Assembly: GCA_018398765.1 (NCBI GenBank)
Contig: JAHBMJ010004305.1
Span: 1 to 28,681 of the forward strand
Length of the DNA stretch: 28,681 nucleotides
Direction: 5' to 3'
Origin: Chromera velia
Lineage: Eukaryota; Sar; Chromeraceae
Below, in pieces: positions 21,984 through 28,681 of this stretch; the stretch's first letter is position 1; each line of letters starts with the position of its first letter. The notes beneath the pieces were generated by a model, which saw only the letters and a program-made list of their open reading frames with translations, was not told the DNA's origin and did not search any database. Position numbers and translations under genes: made by a program.

Positions 21984-24037
21984 ATGCTCAACCTGGGAGG
22001 CTTTGAGGTGGGAGATCTGGTCGTTGCCAGAGGTCTGATCTCTCGTGCAGACCTGAATGGATCTTTGGGTGAAGTTCTAAGGGTGGACTGGGACGAGGCA
22101 CTGAGACTCTCTGCCGTGGGGAATTCCATTATTGCCTTGAAGAAAGACCTTGCACAGAAGGTATTGAAGCTGACTGGAAAGGACATTGAAAGATTCGGTA
22201 TCGAAGTATGTGCAAAAGAAGAAGAGTATGGAAATTTTCGCGTTGGGGTTCGTTTCCCTGGATCTGAAATGGGGGTTCGAATCAAGACTGTGAATTTACT
22301 CTTGTTGAGAAGGTGGAAGGAGGTGGATTTTCTTGTTCCGTATGCGTCAAGAGGAGATGAAACAAAGTCTCAGAAGTCCCAACTTGAGGCTACAGCATGG
22401 GCTGCTGATTTCTTCCGATGCTCAGGAGAGAGAATTTCTGTCGTCGATGGCTGTACGAATTCCGAATCGGATGGAGACACGGCAACGCAGCAACAGCCCC
22501 GAAAGACGGTTCAACTCCCCGAGAGTGTCGCCAGGAAGTGGGGTGGGTTGTATCTCTACAAGAACTGTAACAATTTGGAAGCACAGGCATCAACAACAAC
22601 CGGGTCCCCAACCCGATCCCTTGACTTCTTCTTTGTCGAGAACCAACTGCCGAAAAGCTACGATGCGCTCTTCTGTCTTCTCGCTCTCGGGGCCTGCCTC
22701 CCTGCCATGGTTGCAGAATGCGAGTCACTTCAGAAGGCGAGGAGATTGCTCTTGCGATTGGGGAGGACAGCCGCCGGGGCAGACCTCAGTTTGGATGACA
22801 TGAAGGGGCTGTACGAGAGGGAAGAAAGGGATGCGACAGTGCTTCTGTGTAACGTTCTCGCTGCGTGTGATCAGAATCACGATGGGAGGGTTGGTGCTAT
22901 TCCCGAGCAACTAGAGTGTCCAATCTGTCTCGACGGTGTAAATCAGGACGACTGGGAGGCAGAGTTCCTTCCGTGCGGTCACACTTTCCATCGGCAGTGC
23001 ATGCGAGAGGCACGTCGAGGAGGGGTGGGTGGTCATTGTCCCATCTGTCGTGAGCCTCTCCCAGGGAGTACCATCACTCGGACCATCGAGATTCCTGCAG
23101 GGCTCACAGCAGGGAAGTCATTTAGGTTCAAGCAGAGGTTTCACGCAGAAGGTCGGGACACAATGAGATGGCGACTTGACGTGCCGTATGGAAGAAAGGG
23201 GGCGATGTCCTCAGGGATGTGCGGCTGAACTGCGGTGAAAAAATACCGAAAGAAGAGCCGAAACCCACTCCTCTCGAAGTCCGCCTGTTAAGATTCGTGC
23301 ACAAGCCGAATGCAGGCAGAGACACCAGATTTGCCGCGCTGTCGGTCGTAGAAACCTCCTGCAAGGATTGCGGTTGCGAGCATTCCTTCGCTCCCGTCTC
23401 TGTCTCGGCAATGGACGAATTGTTTGTCCTTCACCCGACGGCCCCCGCGTCTTTGGAAGATCTTCTTCGAAGTCATGTAGAGAGAGCAGGCTCGTGCGAT
23501 GAGTGTCTGCGGTGTCAGGCTGGGGGGTGGGAGTTCGTTGAAGGGGTGTGGAGAAATGTCGGGGACAGGTCAGAGATTCGTCGTTCCCGTTCCACACACC
23601 ATTTGCTCTCTTTGCCTGCGGTCCTGCCGATCCGCATCCAAAAGTTCACTTTCGACCACAGTGACTCTTCGGGTCGCATGAGGCAGAAGTGGCTGTTTAG
23701 CGAGATTGACATTCCGTTGGTTGATCTCGATCTTGGCCCCCTGATCCCCTCCAACTTTGACCTTGGAGCCACGTGTACGAAATACAACCTGCGTATGATG
23801 GTGAAATTTCGCTACTTCGGAAATGAGCTTCCGGAGTTCACTGATTTTGGCATGGCAGGGGAGGGGCGGTTTATGGGGTATTTCAAGGAGGCAGGGAGCG
23901 GCGTCTGGTACGCGTTCGATGTGTGCAGGGGGGTGAGAGAGGTGGCGGCGGAGATGGAGGGAGCCCGCAGAATGACGTCCAAGTTTGCTTGCTTCCTTCT
24001 CTACGTTCGAGCAGATGTGCCTGTGGATTCATTGTAA
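21984..24037 (+). CDS. EF-hand-like + RING-H2 protein with C-terminal USP-like domain; one frame break
   Basis: An ATG at 21984 opens a long unspliced frame; TAA ends it at 24037. The frame changes by -1 at a G5 run (23198-23202); with one extra G the whole is 684 codons. Residue 296 starts DQNHDGRVGAI, which fits most of an EF-hand calcium loop (the usual Glu at 12 is Pro). Residues 312-358 form a C3H2C3 RING: CPIC, LPCGHTFH, RQC, CPICR. RING-H2 domains recruit E2 enzymes for ubiquitin transfer. After the frame break the protein resembles the C-terminal half of a USP: SCKDCGC, GSCDECLRC, LPIRIQKFTF, IDIPLVDLDLG, YNLRMMVKF and VWYAFDV. The usual GHY catalytic histidine motif reads GRFMGYF, and I see no Cys box, so this part is probably a non-catalytic ubiquitin-binding or scaffold module. 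Ligase activity is inferred. Confidence 0.75.
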
Positions 24038-25065
24038 TTCATTGAGATCATTCGAGGATGCACTTGTCGGTTCAGGTTAGCGTGGTTAGTTCAGGTAGAG
24101 TCCTTTGTAGACTGTTTAAATGACTGTCATTCCTTCACTTCAAAGTAACTGTTGTTAACAATTAATTAAAGCATAATCTACTAGTTATACCCGTGGGCCG
24201 TGGATTTTAGTATATTTGAGGGGATTTTAATGGAATTTACCGTGGTATGTACTTGTCTAAATTCCACTAAATCTGGCCTAGAATCTAGCACTAAATGTTA
24301 TAAGCTGGTCTCAGTGGCCAGCTCAGTAGTCTAGATTGTGAAGGCTACTAGCTATTCAAGGCTAGTGTGAGGGCTGAAATCTCGTGGTGTAGAAAGAGTT
24401 AGGAACTCAAATTAGTTGTGCTTACACGTCGATCTAACTTGAAGACTGTAACGTCTTACATATAGGATAGGAAAAGATACGATAACATTCATGTTTTGGC
24501 TAGTGTTTCGGGGTCTAATACCCGGTATATAAAACTTAATATAGGACTTTAAATGCACCGTTTAATACGGCCAAAGACTGGCCAAAGCTAGGGCCAAAGA
24601 CACGGAAGGCCGAAAACAAACTGTGAGACAGTGTGAGTATCACTCGGAGTGTCAGACTCCGTATCAATTTAATGTGACAATGTTTAGAAAAATAGCCAGA
24701 TTGTCATTTAATATGGGCGAACGTCTATATAGTCAAGAGCTCGGGCCTTTGAAATTTGAATTGCCGTCAAACTATTTGCGTACCTTAGCACGAATACCGT
24801 CCAAAATGGTCCATATTGCACAATTTCGCCGACAATGGCAAAAAGAAAAGACCACATTCACGACCCACTCTATAGAACGGATGAGGAAGGCATGGAAGAA
24901 AAGTCTATGTCGAAGCAACATGCAGACGCACAGATCGAGCAGGACGGTTACTCTTCCCATGATCGAGTCTGCATGCATGGAGGAGGAATAACATCGAAAG
25001 TTGCACCGGGCAGCACTCTCTTCTGGATCCTCTGTCCCCATTCTTCTTCTTTCTTTCTTTTCTTC
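24038..25065. other. Intergenic stretch without recognisable gene
   Basis: AT-rich sequence between two convergent genes (RING on +, plastid protein on -). A 122-codon open frame at 24623-24991 shows no known motif and no splice support, so I do not call it. The rest shows no repeats or elements I can identify. Confidence 0.5.
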
Positions 25066-26495
25066 TCACACCTTCCTCTTCTCTTTCAGGGCAAACGTTG
25101 GTTCTCTCTCCGGCTCTTTCTGATTCAGTGCACTTTCGCTGCCATCCACTGACAGTCTCTTCTCAAATTCCAATTCTTCCTCATTCTCATCCTCCCTTTC
25201 GTTCATGCCCCTCCGTTCCAGTTCCTCCAACTCTACAGCTCTCGATATGCGCACCCCCCCGGATTTTCTCTGCAGTCTTTTCTGCTCTCGCGCTTCCGCA
25301 CGAATCGATTTCTTTGACCTCCTCGCCCCCTCAATCCACTCATTCTGGACCTTCAACTGTTCCTCCGACAAGCGCACGTCACCTTCATTCTCCTCCTCCT
25401 CCTCATCTTCCACTACTTCCACAGTCTTCACATCCTCAACCTCATAGTGACCCTTCTCAAGTGCGTCCTCGATCGCCTCCCTAGTCGACCGTGTGTCCGA
25501 ATCATACCCGAACCCGACCGTGTTCGTCATCTCCTGCTGTCTCTTGTAAATGCTCAAACCGGTCTGACAGAGAATATACATCAAGATTGCATTCTCAACT
25601 TTCCATATTCCCTTGGCAGAGGCCTCCCCTACCTCCTCGCCAAAGAACATCGTGGCACCCCCCCCAGCGACGAACACGAAAACCGCGAACCCCCCCACGC
25701 TCGCTAGGACAAAGTTTCTCACCACCCCCCCCACCTGTTTCTCCGCCTCTTCAAACTCCACCTGCTCTTCCTTGGAGAGGGGTGAGTTGTCCAGCTGTCG
25801 GGCCTCCGTCATGGCTTTCTCCATTGAAGGGTCCAGCTGCATGCATGAAAGGGGGGGGGGGTGGCAGGGGGAGAGAAGATGCCGTGAAACAGAAAGGGGG
25901 AGAAAAGACAGAAACAAGGACGGAAGAAAGGAAGGAGGGAGGGTGAAAAAAGCAAGCGCGAAACAGAGAGAGAAAGCAAATGAAGGAGGGAGGGACAGCG
26001 GAATGAAGAATGAAGGGAAAAGGATGGAGTTCAGACTGAGGCAAATTTGGACAGGCAACATGCAATGACGTGCAAACGGACAAGACAAATACAGAAGCGT
26101 GCATACGTAATGGGCCGTCGGACAAAACTAACAAATAAGAAATTATGTGGACACAAACAGGGAGGCTGTATTGTTCCTTTTCTTTCTCTGATCAGACTTC
26201 CTTTCTTTCCTTTCGGAGAGGCAGTGAGAGAAGCAGCTCAATTTGAAGGGGGACAGAATCGGGAAGGGATTTTCTGTCTGATGCCTTTTCATTTTCAGTC
26301 CATCGAGAAATAATACCTCCCTACTGTCTGTGTACCTGTCCTTGCGTCTGCCTGTCTGGCTTTTCTGTCTGTCTGTCTGTCTGTCTGGCTGTCTGCCTGT
26401 CTGGCTTTTCTGTCTGTCTGCCTGCCTGCCTGCCTGTCTGTCTGTCTGTCTGGCTTTTCTGTCTGTCTGTCTGTCTGTCTGTCTGCCTGCCTGCC

Positions 26496-26537
<42 letters not shown>

Positions 26538-27196
26538 CCTGCCTGCCTGCCTGTCTGTCTGTCTGTCTGTCTGTCTGTATGCCTGCCTGCCTGTCTGTCT
26601 GCCTGCCTTTCAGCTGACATCTGGCAAAGCCCATGGGACCGTGTTGAAAATATTGCTTAAATATTTTGAGAACACTCTGGTTGCGGTTTCGTTTGCGACT
26701 TGGGGTTTCTCTTCTCCCGGTTGAAGTCCCTCTTCCTCCGCCTCTATTCTGTCCAGGTCCGCTTTCGCTTCTTCCAACTCCTTCCTTCGCTCCTCGTCCA
26801 AGATCACCTTCGTCTTCACCCGCACCATCTTCAGCTTCTTCTTGTCACCCCTCGTTATGCGATCACCCCCAAACAATAACGTTGAACTGGTGCGGCACGG
26901 CAGAGCGACATCATCTCCCGAGAGCCCTCCCCTGAGTCTTTGAGGAGACGGGGAGAGCGGCAGGAGTCGGCGGAGAGAAAGTGATCCCGGGTTTGCCTGA
27001 ATGAAAGCCCTGCACAAAAAGTCAGTGGGACAGAGTGTAAGGTATGCAGTCTGATGAGGTGTCGCTTGCCTGCCTTCTCGCTGAGAAGGGGCCCAGCAGG
27101 GTGAGGCACAAACAGAGAGACGGAGACGGGTAGATGGACTCACCTGGAAGGGACGGTGCAGCCGACACTGACAACAAGAAAGAGAAAAAACATCAT
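25066..27196 (-). CDS. Plastid-targeted membrane protein of unknown function
   Basis: Three minus-strand exons, 27196-27144, 27009-26619 and 25836-25066, join in phase (phase 2 then 0) to give 404 residues and a TGA stop. The leader MMFFLFLVVSVGCTVPSRA is a signal peptide with a likely cut before Phe (SRA|FIQ). It is followed by a Ser/Leu/Arg/Pro-rich basic stretch to about residue 75, the bipartite layout used to enter complex plastids. Next come a Lys/Glu-rich helix, then a hydrophobic span near residues 190-215 (NFVLASVGGFAVFVFVAGGG) and a weaker one near 230-250 (GIWKVENAILMYILCQTGL). The C-terminal 140 residues are highly charged (EEEEENEG and similar) and probably coiled or disordered. 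I do not recognise the family. A thylakoid or plastid envelope location is inferred. The start was chosen at the first of two adjacent ATGs. Confidence 0.8.
26328..26612. repeat. (CTGT)n/(CTGC)n tetranucleotide repeat in intron
   Basis: About 280 bases of ctgt with ctgc and ctggcttt variants lie in the 782-nt second intron (25837-26618) of the plastid protein gene, only a few bases from its 5' splice site. The open frames through it (Asp-Arg-Gln-Thr repeats) are a by-product of the repeat. Confidence 0.95.
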
Positions 27197-27985
27197 TTTC
27201 CCCTGTATCGAAACACAAGGACTCATGCAGATGTCAATCAGAAACCGGCTTTGACGTTTTTGTTTTGGGGCTTTCTTTTTTTGGTTGTCGACCAACAAAC
27301 GGCGCTGTCAGAAACCAGTCTCGGTGGATGTTGGAGCGTACAATCAGATGGGCTGCATACCGTTTACATGAAAGGAATGCCCATACTTATCCGAGATTGA
27401 CACACACTGGTAGTCAGACAGGCACCTGGAAACGAAGAATGGCGTTCGAAAACCGCTGGATCGAATGGTGAAAGATGGTATCGATACTATCGAAGGCGGA
27501 TGCATGAAAAACCGGACGAGACTGTAGTAACTGTACGTCCGCTTTTTTTTTTTCAAGCAACACACAAGAACTATATCTATATAGCTTGAATGGTTCGTGC
27601 AGTGGGCCCAAATGCATGGGCCCATGCAATGCACGGTGGGTGCATGGCGCGGATCTGTGCGCGCTGCCGCGAGGTCATGCCGAGGTCCTCGAATGTGGAG
27701 CGCGGTCTTGCATGACCTTGACCATGCCTCCTTGGCCGGCTTGAAGAGCTCAACTTCATTAATGCTGCCGCTATTATGGCACCATTGCGACCAACGATAG
27801 ACAGGTGGTCCTAATCGATCGACTGCATCACGTACTGATGGCTGTCAGAAGGGACTCCTGAAGACTTGTACCCTCACTCCATTGGATTTGTTCTGTACAG
27901 TTGCTTTTGCCCGCCGTCTCGGCGACACACTGAGAAGAGGGAACACAGAGGAAGGACCGCTGTTCCCTCACACCAAAGTCTAACG
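27197..27985. other. Shared upstream region of two divergent genes
   Basis: The 789 bases between the plastid protein start (-) and the RPC6 start (+) hold no protein-like frame. They should contain both promoters. Two TGGGCCCA palindromes (27603, 27617) stand out. The RPC6 transcript leader probably begins between 27780 and 27960. Confidence 0.6.
27603..27624. promoter_or_regulatory. Paired TGGGCCCA palindromes in a divergent promoter region
   Basis: Two perfect copies of the eight-base palindrome tgggccca lie 14 bases apart with atgcat between. In land plants TGGGCC (site II) elements bind TCP factors in promoters of housekeeping genes. A similar role here is only a guess from the position. 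Confidence 0.3.
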
Positions 27986-28623
27986 ATGGCGCTGAGTTCG
28001 GATGCCCAGGAGCTGCTGCAGGTCATCAAGCAGTACCAGGATGGGTCCTCTCAGGACATTCTTCAGAAGCAGCTCGACTGGGCGCCAGAGAAGCTGATGA
28101 ACGTTCTGGGCGATTTGACGAAGAAGAATCTTCTTACTGTTTTCAGAAACCGGCAGAATAAGCCTCTTTGGAAATACCAGTCGCCAGAGAGCTCACAGAA
28201 ATACCAAGGCCTGAACGCCCAAGACAGACTCGTGCTGCAGACCATAGAGAAGGCAGGCAATATGGGTCAGTCCGTCAGGGCGTATCACATAGCCGCAAGA
28301 TTCGGTTGTCTGATGCCGTGTCCATACTCGACCCCACTTGCTGCCCAATGCTGCAGTGCCGCTTTCGTGTTTTTGTGTCCAGGCCTCACTCACCCCGACC
28401 CTCAAGTGTGGGCATTTGCGCATGTAAGTATGTCTGTGTGTCTGTCCGTATGCGCGCAGGAGTGTGGCAGAGGGACCTGAAGTTCCAGACGAATCTCTCT
28501 CCTCCGATTCTCGCGAAGAGCCTGAAGAACCTGGAGACCAAAAGATTTATCAAAGCCGTCAAGAGCGTACACGCCAAAAACAGAAAAGTTTACATGCTCT
28601 ACAATCTAGAACCGAACAAAGAA
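27986..28623 (+). CDS. RPC6: RNA polymerase III subunit RPC6 (RPC34), N-terminal part
   Basis: Exon 1 is 27986-28265 and exon 2 is 28460-28623; intron 1 is 194 nt (GTCAGT...CGCAG), and a GTGAGT at 28624 starts the next intron, which runs off the window. The ATG at 27986 (acgATGGCG) was chosen because conserved sequence starts there. The 148 residues seen cover the two N-terminal winged-helix domains: QDGSSQDILQKQLDWAPEKL and LTKKNLLTVFR, then DRLVLQTIEKAGNMGVWQRD, LAKSLKNLETKRFIKAVKSV and KVYMLYNLEP, which closely follow the family. RPC6 is part of the C82-C34-C31 subcomplex of Pol III and acts in initiation through TFIIIB at tRNA and 5S genes in the nucleus. The remaining half should lie to the right. 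Confidence 0.93.
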
Positions 28624-28681
28624 GTGAGTAATTATATACACGCCTTCAGCACCTCTCTCTCTCTCTCTCTCCCTCGCCCCC

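Noticed and set aside
24623-24991. 122-codon open frame
   Set aside because: No recognisable motif, no splice extension and ordinary length for chance in this composition.
26143-26634. Asp-Arg-Gln-Thr repeat protein on the minus strand (and its Cys-rich counterpart on +)
   Set aside because: It is a translation of the CTGT tetranucleotide repeat inside an intron of the plastid protein gene.

Overview
This is a eukaryotic nuclear window. Genes are split by spliceosomal introns (mostly GT(A/G)AGT or GTCAGT...(C/T)AG, about 80-560 nt). Dinucleotide repeats are very abundant, there is one 32-base N gap, and intergenic stretches carry tandem repeats and transposon debris. One gene near the right end encodes a protein with an ER-signal-like leader followed by an A|F junction and a basic, Ser/Leu/Arg-rich stretch, the layout of bipartite targeting to a complex (secondary, red-type) plastid. 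Together with the repeat content this suggests an alga or protist with a complex plastid; a chromerid alveolate such as Chromera is my best guess, but that is inference. Normal gene ends use TGA, TAG and TAA, so the nuclear code looks standard.

Layout. 1-1760: intergenic, with a striking cluster of ATATCG-type motifs (485-693). 1761-6283 (-): a seven-exon secreted trypsin-family (S1) protease with a Cys-rich insert and two C-terminal P-domains; one +1 frame change lies in exon 2. 6284-10560: no convincing gene; a CA microsatellite, an 18-copy 58-bp minisatellite and a 'cagggctcc' repeat cluster. 10561-17254 (+): a remarkable composite locus. Duplicated acidic exons lead into a C48 (Ulp1/SENP-like) cysteine protease domain, then a SAP motif, a Gln-rich coil and a complete C19 (USP) deubiquitinase domain. 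The second half carries several in-frame stops and a frameshift. An N gap and a perfect 430-bp palindrome lie between the two halves. 17386-18152: four copies of a 200-bp AT-rich satellite. 18335-20947 (-): a Merlin/IS1595-type DDE transposase gene with a TAG in frame. 21984-24037 (+): an EF-hand-like loop + RING-H2 + USP-like protein whose USP catalytic histidine is missing. 25066-27196 (-): the plastid-targeted membrane protein. 27986-28623 (+): the first two exons of RNA polymerase III subunit RPC6 (RPC34), running off the window.

The most interesting reading is that the interval from about 10.04 to 21.31 kb is bounded by inverted copies of the same ~70-bp repeat. It holds a transposase plus a Ulp1-SAP-USP locus, so it could be a large decayed mobile element that captured Ub/SUMO-protease genes. 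A chance arrangement of dispersed repeats remains possible. Several reading-frame breaks fall at or near short homopolymer or dinucleotide runs, so assembly error and true pseudogenisation must be told apart with reads or transcripts.
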